Of a DNA stretch of 64,000 nucleotides, positions 44,927-55,167 are shown piece by piece. Each line of letters begins with the position of its first letter. Positions within the stretch are counted from its first letter, which is position 1. The notes beneath the pieces are model-generated. The model was not told where the DNA came from and did no database searches. It saw only the letters and a list, made by a program, of their open reading frames with translations. Source of the stretch: Cordia subcordata (taxonomy: Eukaryota > Streptophyta > Magnoliopsida > Boraginales > Cordiaceae); the NCBI GenBank assembly GCA_028554755.1, contig JAPTOF010000009.1:2584501-2648500 (forward strand), in the 5' to 3' direction. The position numbers and the translations under genes were made by a program.

Positions 44927-45800
44927 GTTAATTGCTTCTAATGGTGTAATTCGGGCATGACGATGTCTGGTAGTTGAATAGATCATTTTATTCACTAACA
45001 CCTCGGCCTAGAACATGTATGAATGTGCTATCAAGTCAAATCTTGCTGTAGCGACCTTAGAATGATGGTAAGTAATTTAGGGCTAGCCTAGGCTGAGTCT
45101 CCTTTGGCTTTAAATCCAGCCAATAGGATTCAGGATAGGATTAGTCAACCTTAGCAACACTATATCTTGGCTTTAAATCCAACCAATGATTTAGGTACTA
45201 GGGTAGGTTCATTCTAAAGTCACCTAGGAAGCTAATTGGTCTCTCTTAAGGTCCTAGGTCATAAGGAGCATGCCGTAGCTCTAGGAGGTACCACCTACGG
45301 ATGGACTCGCACTGAGTTCTAGGTGAAAATTAAGACACTGATTTAGCAACCTAGTTAGGAGCAAATATGAAAGTAAGCCATCATTTTTTAATCCCATAAC
45401 ATTTGAATATAGAACTACCCATTCATTAGTTGAAGTCACCTTAACACCTTTCCATTTGTTAGTTCTTCTAGATTAGCTTGTCTCCCACTTTCCATTCCCA
45501 TAGTTTAGTTTAATTCACTTTAGCTAGAGCTCCCGACCATCCAAAATCCCAAAAATAGACAGTTTAGGTTTTTTTTTAGGCATACTTTAGAGCACACACA
45601 TAGAATCCATCTCTTAACATAGCCTTCTTGTGGAATTGACCCCGTACTTGCATACACTTTACTACACCAATCTGTGTGCTTGCGGTCTTCAGAGCTTGCA
45701 CTCAAAAGACAACGATCAAGTTCTTGGTGCCGTTGCCGGGGAGGCACGGTGGTTTGCATTCTTTTGTTTGTGCGTTTTGGTAGTTGCTTTTCTTGTTTTC
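44925..45800 (+). mobile_element. Tat/Athila-type LTR + primer site fragment inside the 5S array
   Basis: 44927-45718 matches the inner part of the LTR at 2267-3060 (reverse complement), ending ACGATCA. Spacer AGTTCT and the tRNA-Asp primer site follow (45725-45742), then about 58 bp of leader that matches the leader of the first element. Neither edge is an LTR terminus: the left edge lies within the LTR and the right edge within the leader. So this is not a simple insertion. Confidence 0.85.
45725..45742 (+). other. primer binding site, tRNA-Asp type
   Basis: TGGTGCCGTTGCCGGGGA differs at one position from the canonical TGGCGCCGTTGCCGGGGA. The next bases ggcacggtggtttg are shared with the copy at 2243-2230. 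Confidence 0.85.
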
Positions 45801-45920
45801 CTGCCTCGCAGGCCCTGCTTGGGTGTCGTCCGAGCTCAACTAAGAGGGTCGCAGATTGCGAGGGTGGCAGAGCATGGGAACGGGGAAAAAAGAGGAATGG
45901 AAAACGAGCAGGAAAAGAAA

Positions 45921-46040
45921 AGGGGTGGAACAAGAGAACTTCCCAGGGGGTCGCCCATCCTAGTTCTACTTTCGCACAAGCACACTTGACTTGCGAGTTC
46001 TGATGAGATTCGGTGCATTGGTGCTGACACGATCGCACCC
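45921..46040 (-). rRNA. 5S rRNA copy 7 (degenerate, 120 bp)
   Basis: Full length with substitutions. The gene start GGGTGCGATCGTGTC is close to consensus, and the CCCCTTTTC terminator-like end is retained. Confidence 0.86.
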
Positions 46041-46544
46041 GCCATGCCCTCACAGCTAGCCCTTTTGAAGGCAACGCCGAGATAGGGCACCTCCCCCACA
46101 AGAAACCTTGTCCGTGCGACCTAGATTGCCATCCATCCCACCATAGCACTTACGGGTCGGTCTTTGCTGGGCAAAGCTGCAAGCATGATGCTGCGCACTC
46201 CGTGGCCCGTGACGGCGCGCCCGACGGCCCAAGTTCGATGGTATCAAAGGAAAAAGTGGCCCGAACAAGGCGAAAACAGCCTTTTTAGGCCTCCAGAATG
46301 TGGGCCCAAAGTGGGAAGCCAGGCTGCCCCAATTGAAGAGCTCGACACACGCTTTCTGCGAACATGCCGCGCACAGTTTCTCAACTTACGGTTCAAAAAT
46401 TACGGCTTTCGGAGCCCAGTGCCAACTCGTTCGCGACTGGTTGCCCAGGCCCCGCCGGGCTGTCGTCCAAGCGCAACTATATGCATGGGCAACCGAGCAT
46501 GGGAACGAGGAAAAAAGGGAAAGGAAAACGGGCAAGAAAAGAAA

Positions 46545-46663
46545 AGGGGTGTAACAAGAGGACTTCCCACAGGGTCACCCATCCTTGTACTACCTCACCC
46601 AAGCACGCTTAACTTCGGAGTTCTATTAGGATCCGATGCATTAGTGCTGGTATGATCGCACCC
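46545..46663 (-). rRNA. 5S rRNA copy 8 (119 bp, among the best preserved)
   Basis: The minus strand starts GGGTGCGATCATACCAGCAC, identical to the plant consensus as I remember it, and keeps CTCCGAAGTTAAGCGTGCTT. One base is lost in the GAGAGTAGTA segment. Terminator-like TTTTC follows. Confidence 0.88.
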
Positions 46664-47178
46664 GCGATGCCCTCGCAGCTAGCCCTTTTGTAGCCTATGC
46701 CAAAACAGCGTACCTCCCCCGCGAGAAACCTTGTTCGTGCGACCCGTATTGCCGTCCACCCCACCACCGTGCTTGCGGGTATGTCTCCGCCCGGCAAAGC
46801 GACAAACTTAACATTGCGTACTCCGTAGCCCACGACGACGTGCTCGACGGCCAAAGTTCGATGGTATCGAAGGAAAAAGTGGCCCAAACATGGAGGAAAA
46901 GGTCTTTTTAGGCCTCCACAATGTGGGCCTTGGTGGCAAGCTAGGCTTCCCCCGTCGAAGAGCTCGACGCGAGCTTTTCGCACACATGATACACGCAGTT
47001 TCTTGCCTTACGGTTCAAAAGTTACAGCTTCCAGAGCCCGGCACCGACTCATCCCCTGACTAGTCACGCGGGCCCTGCCGGGGCGTCGTTCGAACGTAAC
47101 TATAAGGGTCGCAGATCGTGCGGGCGCCGAGTATGGGAACGAGGAAAAATAGGAAAGGAAAACAGGCAAGAAAAGAAA

Positions 47179-47290
47179 AGGGATGCAACTCGAGGACTTC
47201 CTAGAGGGTCACCCATCTTAGTACTACTCTCACCCAAGCACGCTTAAATTCAGAGTTTTGATGGGATCCGGTGCATTAGTGCTGGTATGA
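47179..47290 (-). pseudogene. 5S rRNA copy 9 (112 bp, cut at the gene's 5' end)
   Basis: Matches consensus from aggg-atgcaac up to gctggtatga at 47290, where the gypsy fragment begins (ggacttccctaac). Only the first ~8 nt of the gene are missing. Confidence 0.88.
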
Positions 47291-47866
47291 GGACTTCCCT
47301 AACTTAATCTCTAGTAACCCCGACTTACAATGAATGACTACATCAGCTGTAGCTAAAAAGGGGTGTCCTAAGAGAATAGGTGTAGAGTGCTTAGTGTCAT
47401 GGCCAGAATCCATATCTAAGACAATAAAATCAACTGGATACACAAACTCTCCAACCTGAACCATGACATTCTCTACTATACTTCATGGTCTACGCTCGGA
47501 TGTATCAACTAACTGCAAAGTGATTTACGTGGGAGACAACTCCCCTAAACCTAGACGCTGGTAGACTGAGTAGGGAATCAGATTTACGCTAAAGCCTAAA
47601 TCTAAAAGAGCATGATCAATCGGGGTCTTTCTGATGCAACACGAAATAGTGAAAGCTCCTGGGTCTTTCAACTTGGGTGGGATGCCCGAAGTGCAAATGC
47701 TACTCACCTTTTTAGTGAGCTTCACTGTTTTTGGCATATGGGAATTGTTTCGCTTTCGTGTGCATAGATCTTTGAAGAATTTCGCATAAGTAGGAATAGG
47801 CACAATGGCGTCAACTAGAGAAAGGTTCACCTTGAGGTCTCTCAAGTGTTCTAAGATCTTATTCAT
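47291..47866 (-). pseudogene. aspartic protease, Tat/Athila-type (partial)
   Basis: KLKDPGAFTISCCI, then DHALLDLGFSVNLIPYSVY (Asp-Leu-Gly active site, usual for this lineage, although the next residue is F where A is common). After a stop, GEFVYPVDFIVLDMD and LGHPFLATADVVIHCKSG follow. Cut at 47291. Confidence 0.8.
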
Positions 47867-48639
47867 CCTAGTGTCTTCAACAGATCTGAGCTTCTCTAGT
47901 GCGGCTGGAAAAGGTACTCTAGGGAGGACATTACTAGATTCTACGAACTACTTCCCCTTCCTATGTGGAAGGGTACTACTCTTATCTCTCTATCTAGTGG
48001 TCTTCTCTCTTTCATGGTCCTTAACCTCATTAGGCTCTATAGGAACACTAGGTACAGACTTAATTGAATTTTTGTTCTTTCTCACCCCATTGTCAATGAC
48101 TCTACCACTCTTAAGTGTAATAACTACTTTCGCCTGTGCATGAGTAGTGTAAGAGGGATTAGAGGAAGAAATGGATTGACCTCTAAGGTTTACCTCAGGC
48201 TGGGCAGGCAACTTGCCTGGCTCCCTACCACTCAACTGGCTAACTAACTGGCCTAATTGGGCATCCATCTTAGCCATGTGCTGCTGTTGTGACTGAAACA
48301 TCTGTAGTAGAAGATCAAACTTATTGTCGCTACTAGGCTGGCTCGAGGATGGTGCAAGAAGTGAAGGTATAGACTAAGTGGGAAGAGCGGGAACAGATGG
48401 CTGCTGGTCCTGTGGGGCACCAAGAAGTTTAGATGGATTTACGTGATAAAAACTTGGTGGATTTGACAGAGCAGGACGTGGTCATTGTTGGAATGGGACC
48501 TGGGGCTAGGGGAACTCAAAGTGATTATGACACCAGGAAAACTTAGGGTTATCCCTCTACCCCAAATTATACGTGTTCGAGTAAGGGTTATACTCTCGTG
48601 AGTACCACTGTGTAGCATGGACTTGCTCTTGAATGAATT

Positions 48640-49485
48640 CTAGAAACTACGGTGCTAATGGGCAAGCTATAGTCTCGTGGGATAACTCAGAACGTAAGGC
48701 ACACACCTCAAAGACAAAAGGAGAAGACGACGATACTAGTGGATTAGCCCTACGGCCAAGTGTAGGTGCTAGACCTAAAGAAATCAACTGGTCAAGCGTA
48801 TAGGTCAATGCTTCTACTTTAGCGGGAAGATCATGTGATGTGCCTACTTTATTCACTCCTCTTCTAGGATTACTCCTACTCGACCTATCCAACACCATAT
48901 TCTAAAAAGAATCCTCAGCAACATGCTCTAAAATCCCCCAAGCATCACTAGGTCTCAGATGATAGAATCCCCTACCCAATATGGCATTCACTATCATGTG
49001 CTGGGACTCGGTAAGACCCCTAAAGAAGTAATGCAGAAGATCGTGGGTACCGTACCCATGATGTAGACCCTGACGCAATAAATCATTATACCTCTCCCAC
49101 GTCTTATGGAAAGATTCAAACTCGTGCTGAGAGAAGGTAATAATTGAAGCTCGAAGGTCAGTGGTCTTACATGTGCTAGAGGACACTCATTAATCCTACC
49201 ATAGAAAGATGAGAGCATAGCTAATATCCCATGCTTAATCTCAAAATTTGCGTCCCCTAAACCTGGTGGATGGATGGCCATATTCGGCTCAAAGGCACGA
49301 GAAAGGAAGTATTGCCTAAGGGTCATGTCATCGGCTACTTAGCGTGGACTTGGAAGCCTAGGAAGCTCAACATTCTCATTACGTGGAACAGCAGGAGGCA
49401 AAAAATGAGGAGGAGGAGGAGGAGGAGGATTATCATTCATATTATGGGGAACAAGAGGAAGGAGATCATTTCTATTTTCTACCAT
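48640..49485 (-). pseudogene. gag, Tat/Athila-type (internally deleted)
   Basis: MVENRNDLLPLVPHN, then a proline run, LTLRQ-type block MTLRQYFLSRAFEPN and FEIKHGILAMLSSFYGR. A deletion of roughly 65 codons follows, removing the SLKDKAKAWLHSL segment. It continues as TTDLRASIITFSQHEFESF and ends with a knuckle-like CALRSELSHETIAC, in which the second Cys of CX2CX4HX4C is Arg. In-frame stop at about 49339. Non-functional. Confidence 0.82.
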
Positions 49486-49515
49486 TTCACCTAGATTGCG
49501 TTCTAAGTTCCTAAT

Positions 49516-51326
49516 ATAACACATAACACACACAATAACATGCTTAAGAACATATAGAACATAACTAGTAATTGCAAAATATGTAAAGGTCACCTCTTGA
49601 AGAGTGGGGCGTTTGATGTAGCTAAAACTGTCACGAGCTTTGTTCTCGCTCACGAACAAAGCCATCAAAAAAATTTTTTACTATAAGGGTGTCGCAATAT
49701 GGAACTCCCTAGTCTTCTTCCCTATGGTTAAAGAGACTTTTCTTGAGAGAATAGCCTCTTATGTGGGAAGAAGCAAAGTAATATGCTTTTGAAAATCTTG
49801 AGCAAAAAAAACCACACAATGAGTGTGTACTATGTGTTGTAGTATTCTCTTGCTAAAATGGAAGAGATCAACTACAAAATTTTTGGATGCTAGAAATGGT
49901 TTAAGGTCTTGCCTATTTATAGAAAAAGTTTGGCACCTAAACCTTGAAAACTTTCCATGTGGGAAACTTTTTTCTAGTAGTAAATGTTTGCAACATGTTA
50001 TGGAAGTTACTTGTACAATTTGAATTTTTCTTGTGGTAACTTTCTAGCACATGTCTTGGAAGATTGGGCCAAGCCCACAATCCAAGCCCAACACATAGTC
50101 CATAATTCATGTGGAGGCCCAAGCCTAATAAGAAGCCATCCAGGCCAAATTAGGCTATCTTGGACTCTAAAGAAAGCCCAAACTCAATTCCAAGCTTTGG
50201 CCCAATAAGGCTACTACCATAAAATGGAATTTGCTCTTTCAAGATTACTCTCTGAAAGTCATTTCAACTAAGGAAAGGACCAAGAAGACAGAATTAACCT
50301 TGGGTTCCAAAAATAGTAAAAAATGTCCTTGCCCAATCTAGGCTATAGAATAATAATTATTTTTAACTCCAAACTCCAATCTATTCCACCATAAGATCAA
50401 AGTTGTACTCTAAGAATAATTGCTATTACCAAAAAGCTTGTCACAAAAGAATGTGAACTTTGTCATTAAGCTACTAAATAACCGACCATAATGCCCCTCT
50501 ATGTATACCCACAGCTAAGACCGGTCCTTTGGCCTGTGTACTATCACTTCCTTAGTTGTATCTTTTTCCGTTGGGTTTCTTGTCCTATTGCGAACCATCC
50601 TTGGTTTTGGAATCTCTTGATCTCGGGAGCGACCCTCAAGCCATATGACCGATACACCCATAAAGGTAGTATCACTAGATCTAGATTCGGATGATAAATA
50701 TGGACAATCCCAAAGAGGGCACACAGATTCCATATTGCAAATGCATGTTCCAATTAATTAGAACTTAGCACTCAATGCACACGGCTGTTGATCCTAATAA
50801 AGTAAGATCTCACCCACAGTGAATCAAAGTACCAAACCCTAAATTCATTAGTTCATCCACAAATGCTCAAGATTAAGTGCAATGATCATTTAGTAGCAGT
50901 GAGTATCTTGTTTTCTTCCTTTGATAGTACGTCTCTAGAAAACATACTTGCAATGGTCCTGTCAAATATGTGACACACGTACTATTGAGACAAATCTGGA
51001 ACGTCCTCCAATGACCTAAGTAGATCACCCTCAATGAGGAGACTTGCTTAATATAACTTTATCCCGGTAGAGTGCCCAATACTACCATTTAGTTACGGAC
51101 TCAATTTATAACTTGTCTAAAACTAGACTCAGGCCTACTGCGCATCCAGCCTCACTGTGCACCCAAGTCATTAGTTGAAGACAAGGGCCCATTATACATA
51201 CATCAATAAAACATACCAGAGATAATATGTAAGAAACTCATAATGCCATTTAACAAAATGATTATACATTGTTTAACATCCAAAATGTTATCTACAAGTG
51301 AGCTTTAGGGCATACTAATCCTAACA
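49516..51326 (-). repeat. 3' LTR of the minus-strand copia (end truncated)
   Basis: Starts TGTTAGGATTAGTATGCC at 51326 after the purine tract. It matches the 5' LTR until about 49516 and lacks the final ~90 bp. TATAAATA is on the minus strand at 49914-49921. Confidence 0.9.
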
Positions 51327-51338
51327 ATCTCCCACTTA
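51327..51338 (-). other. polypurine tract of the minus-strand copia
   Basis: The minus strand reads TAAGTGGGAGAT directly before the 3' LTR start TGTTAGG. Confidence 0.8.
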
Positions 51339-51340
51339 CA

Positions 51341-51850
51341 CTAAAGGTCACTTCTGCACAACCTAATACCCATAGACTCCAAATGTGTGGTAAACATAGA
51401 CTCTGGAAGAGTCTTTGGGTCTGCCAGGTTTTCCGCTGAAGCTATCTTTTCAACTACAACATCTCCTCTCTGAATAAACTCACGGATCAAATGATATTTC
51501 TGTTCAATATGTTTACCCTTTTTGTGATTCCTGGGCTCTTTGCACTGTGAAACAGCACTGTTATTGTAGCAATATAACGTTATCAGCCTGTGAGCTGCTG
51601 GCACAACCTCTAGGTCTAAAAGGAACTTTCTTAGCCATACTGCCTCTTTCGCAGCCTTAGATGCTGCTACATACTCGGCCTCCATGATAGAGTCAGTAAT
51701 ACAATTTCGTTTCACACTTTTCCATGAAATAGCTCCTTCTGACAGAGTGAAAACATATCCAGAAGTAGACTTCCTGGAATCTCTACTGGACTGGAAATCC
51801 AAGTCTATATAGGTTAATGGCGTTAGATCATCTGCATGGTATTCCAGCAC
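51341..51850 (-). pseudogene. copia RNase H
   Basis: A 169-codon frame with DSRKSTSGYVFTLSEGAISW, MEAEYVAASKAAKEAVWL and KHIEQKYHLIREFIQRGDV, ending near the purine tract. It is open but separated from RT by stops. It would degrade the RNA strand of the RNA-DNA hybrid. Confidence 0.87.
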
Positions 51851-51898
51851 ATAATCCTTAGTTCCTTGCAGGAATTTGAATATATGCTAAACTGCTAC

Positions 51899-52919
51899 CT
51901 AATGTGTTGGTCCAGGGTTTGACTGATATCTACTAACCATGCCAACAACAAAGCAAATATCTGGTTTAGTACATAACATGGCATACATGAGGCTTCTAAC
52001 CGCCAAAGCATAAGGAACTCGTTTCATGCTCTCTATCTCCTCAGGTGTTTTAGAACATTGATCCCACGATAGGTAAACTCTATGTCTAGAAGGTAATGAG
52101 GCCTTCTTAGAGTTTTGCATGTTTTAACCTAACTAATATCTTCTTAATAAATAAAGCTTCAGATAGGGCTAGCCTTCTGTTCTTACGATCTCACATAAGC
52201 TTGATGTCTAGAATATAACTAGCTTCTCCTAAATCCTTCATTTGAAATTGAGTGGAAAGCCAAACCTTGATGGATGATAACATCCCCACATCATTTCCAT
52301 TAAGTAAGATATCATCCACATACAGAACCAAAAAAGCTACAGCATTTCCATTATGCCTTTTATACTCGCAAGGTTCATCATTATTTTGATCAAAACCATA
52401 TGATTTAATTGCACGATCAAATTTGATGTTTCATGCTTTAGATGCCTGCTTTAATCCATAAATAGATTTTTTAAACTTACAAACCATATGTTCCTAGCCT
52501 TTGGCAACATATCCATCTAGTTGTGTCATGTAAATGGTCTCGTCAAGCTCTCCATTAAGAAAAGCTGTCTTGACGTCCATTTGCCATATCTCATAGTCAT
52601 AATGACATGCGATGGCAAGAAGTATCCTGATGGATTTAAGCATGGCTACTAGTGAGAAAGTTTCCTCATAATCGATCCCTTCTTTTTGAGTGTAACCTTT
52701 CGCCACCAACCTTGCTTTAAAGGTTTCAACTTTTCCATCAACTACTCTTTTCCTCCTGTAGACCCATTTGCACCTTATAGGTTTTACCCCTTCAGGTGTA
52801 ATTACAAGATCCCAGACATTGTTATAATACATAGATTCTACCTCTGAATCCATTGCCTTATGCCATTGGTCGGCATTTCTGTCAGAAACTGCTTCATCAT
52901 AACTTGTGGGATGCACCAC
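51899..52919 (-). pseudogene. copia reverse transcriptase
   Basis: 52919-52494 encodes CKWVYRRKRVVDGKVETFKARLVAKGYTQKEGIDYEETFS-type RT (fingers/palm) and ends at a stop near 52494. The YVDD catalytic motif is readable at about 52329-52309 (LYVDDILLNGND). The C-terminal connection (YALAVRSLMYAMLCTKPDICF) is in 52120-51899. Several stops and frame changes lie between. Confidence 0.87.
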
Positions 52920-53160
52920 CTAATCCTCTGAAGAAGTTGAAAGGACTCTCCATAGTATTTATTAGGAGGCCTGGATATCCTCCCACTACAACGAGGCTCC
53001 GATATATTAGGTGTAATATGCTGTTCCTTTTCATTTACAATTACCACAGCTGTTGTTGGAGATTCTTGTGAAATCTCTTCTAGAACAACTTCAAATCTGG
53101 TGTTTTCTCGATCATTTCACCATTCTCTAAGTATCTAGCATGGGTGTTTATAAACACCTT

Positions 53161-53448
53161 TTACTTCTTAGGATTATAAAAGATTCCACCTCTGGTTCCC
53201 TTAGGGTACCCAATTAAATAGCACAACTCGAATCTCGGTTCCAACTTTGAACCATTACTATTAAGTACATAAGCTGGACAGCCCCAAATGTTGAGATGAT
53301 TTAAACTAGGCTTATGCCCCATCCATATTTCTTGTGGTGTCCTAGGTACTAATTTAGATGGTACCAAGTTCAAGATGTATGCTGCTGTCTCAAGGGCATA
53401 CCCCCAAAAAGATAAAGGTAAAGATGCATGACTCATCATTGACCTCAC
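53161..53448 (-). pseudogene. copia integrase C-terminal segment
   Basis: MRSMMSHASLPLSFWGYALETAAYILN and KLEPRFELCYLIGYPKGTRG continue the integrase after the frameshift at 53448, up to FYNPKK and a stop. Confidence 0.85.
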
Positions 53449-54455
53449 TATATTCGATTTCTTCTCTCTGCTACACCATTTTGCTGGGGAGTCCCTGGTG
53501 CAGTCAATTGAGACACAATCCTTTCTTGTGTAAGATAGTCTCTGAACTCACCTGAAAGGTATTCGCCACCTCGGTCAGATCGAAGCGCTTTGATATGTTT
53601 ATCTAATTTCTGCTCCGCTTCAGCCTTGAACTCTTTGAATTTCTCAAAGGATTCAGATTTGCGTCGAATTAGATATACATATCCATACCTAGAGTAATCA
53701 CCAGTAAAGGTAATGAAATACTCATAACCTCCTTGTGCTAGTTTGTTCATAGGACCACACATATCGGTATGAACCAATTCCAACACTTCTTTGGCTCTTT
53801 CTCCTTTAGAAGAAAATGACTGTTTGGTCATCTTTCCTTTGAGGCAAGATTCACATGGACGTAGATCTTCGAGATCTAATGAGCTAAGATACCCATCCTT
53901 GACTAATCTCCGAATTCGCTTTAGACTAATATGTCCTAAGCGTAGATGCCAAAGATAAGTGTCATTGGTCGAAAAAACCTTCCTTTTTCGAGAATTAGTT
54001 TGTTCTATATTATGCAGTGAGTTTGTAATAGGTTTTATATAGAACAAGTTATCATGCATGCTACCAGAACAAATAATATTTCCATCTCTCCTGATATCAA
54101 CATCAGAATGGAAATTAATGCAAAAACCATCTAATATTAATTGCAAAATAGAAATAACATTTTTACGTACATCCGAAACATAATAAATGTTTTTCAAAAA
54201 TAACTTCCTATTACATGGAAAATTTAAGCACATTCCTCTTACTGCAGTAGCCCATACTTTTGCTCCGTTACCCATTCTTAGAACAAATTCTCCTTTAGCT
54301 AGTTTTTTCATTTCCTGAAACCAATGCGAAGAATTGTAAATATGGTTAGTGGCTCCAGAGTCTAAAATCCAAGAACTAGTAGAATCAACCACTAAATAGG
54401 TTTCAATGTAGAACAAAAGAGGTGTACCTATCTGGCCTCGTGCCAGGTACTTCAA
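53448..54455 (-). pseudogene. copia protease and integrase (N-terminal part)
   Basis: A 335-codon open frame. Protease site SSWILDSGATNHIYNSS is intact. GAG-pre-integrase TYLWHLRLGHISLKRI and the CESC-type zinc segment follow, then the integrase core with HTDMCGP, SDRGGEY and PQQNGVAERRNR (D-D-E residues all present). The frame breaks immediately after AERRNR, where a short deletion causes a shift. Confidence 0.88.
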
Positions 54456-54537
54456 GCAATCCCTTTTCCAGTGCCCTTTCTAGCCATACTTAAAGCATTT
54501 GCCCTTAGGCTTTTCACCTGTTAATTGTTTGGGCTGT

Positions 54538-55167
54538 TCACATTTTTCTTCTTTTTTGCTTGACCTCGTTTTTGCTTCCCCTTTCCTTTGAACTTTTCCT
54601 TTTCGGGTTAAGTCTAGAAGTGGATGCTTGAACTATGCTTATGTGACCCTTATTTTTCATTATGGCTTCAGCAGCTAGGAGCTCTTTCATTAATTCCGTC
54701 ATATCCATGTTCATCTTGCCCATATTATAATTAAGCTTGAACTGGGTGTAAGACAGTGGTAGAGTCTCCAAAATCATGTCTACTTTTGATTGTTCATCTA
54801 TTTTTGCCCCTAGGATCTCGGCAGTGTTGACGTAATCCATCATTCTGAGCATATGCTCTCTAACAGATGCACCTTCTGCCATTCTTTGATTCATAATTTC
54901 TCTAAGAGCACCTTGCTTTGCGGGCCTACTCTTATCGACAAACATACAAGACAGTGAGGTCATGATTTCTTTTGCAGTTTCCATATGATAATGCTTGCTC
55001 TGCAAAATATCTGACATAGAAGCCATCATATAGCACTTGGCCATACTATTGGCCTTCTGCCATTTTGCCATTGCATCTTTTTCGGCTTCAGAAGAGTTTG
55101 CCCTCACAACAGGGCAAGGAGTTGTTAGGACATACTTGTACTTTTCTCCTGTGAGTACTATGTCCAA
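54538..55167 (-). pseudogene. copia gag, Angela/TAR-like
   Basis: A 209-codon frame holds MAKWQKANSMAKCYMMASM, MTSLSCMFVDKSRPAKQGAL, LPLSYTQFKLNYNMGKMNMD and a basic tail RKSSKERGSKNEVKQKRR. Downstream (about 54510-54460) the CCHC knuckle has decayed to CFKYG-stop-KGHWKRDC: the second Cys is Tyr and the next codon but one is a TAG. It would form capsid and bind RNA, but the RNA-binding knuckle is lost. Confidence 0.85.

Larger units (their letters stand above)
41540..47290 (-). repeat. degenerate 5S rDNA tandem array
   Basis: Nine 5S positions on the minus strand are spaced about 350, 651, 646, 537 and 633 bp, and after an insertion 624 and 634 bp. Spacers share ordered phrases: agaaaccttgt, cgggctaagtacgatc, aaaagtggccc, gcctttttggcctc, gttcaaaagttacggctt and gaacgaaact-gggacagaagat. 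The array is joined to a retroelement LTR on the left and cut inside a 5S gene at 47290 on the right. All copies carry substitutions, so this looks like a relict or dispersed cluster. Confidence 0.92.
47291..49515 (-). mobile_element. gypsy Tat/Athila-type gag-protease fragment
   Basis: On the minus strand gag runs from about 49480 to 48640, a linker to about 47870, and protease from 47866 to 47291, where it is cut by the 5S array. It is related to the gag and linker at 1-1985. There is no LTR of its own; its right edge meets the copia LTR near 49515. Confidence 0.85.

Noticed and set aside
41421..46983. Many 60-209 codon frames on both strands across 41.4-47.0 kb
   Set aside because: The region is 5S rDNA and spacer. 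The frames have no conserved domain, recur only as spacer repeats, and result from higher GC content.
41964..47290. Cassandra-type TRIM elements (5S sequence inside LTRs)
   Set aside because: The 5S copies are full-length with terminator-like T-runs and regular ~630-bp tandem spacers. No TG...CA termini or tRNA-iMet primer site lie around them, so a 5S rDNA array fits better.
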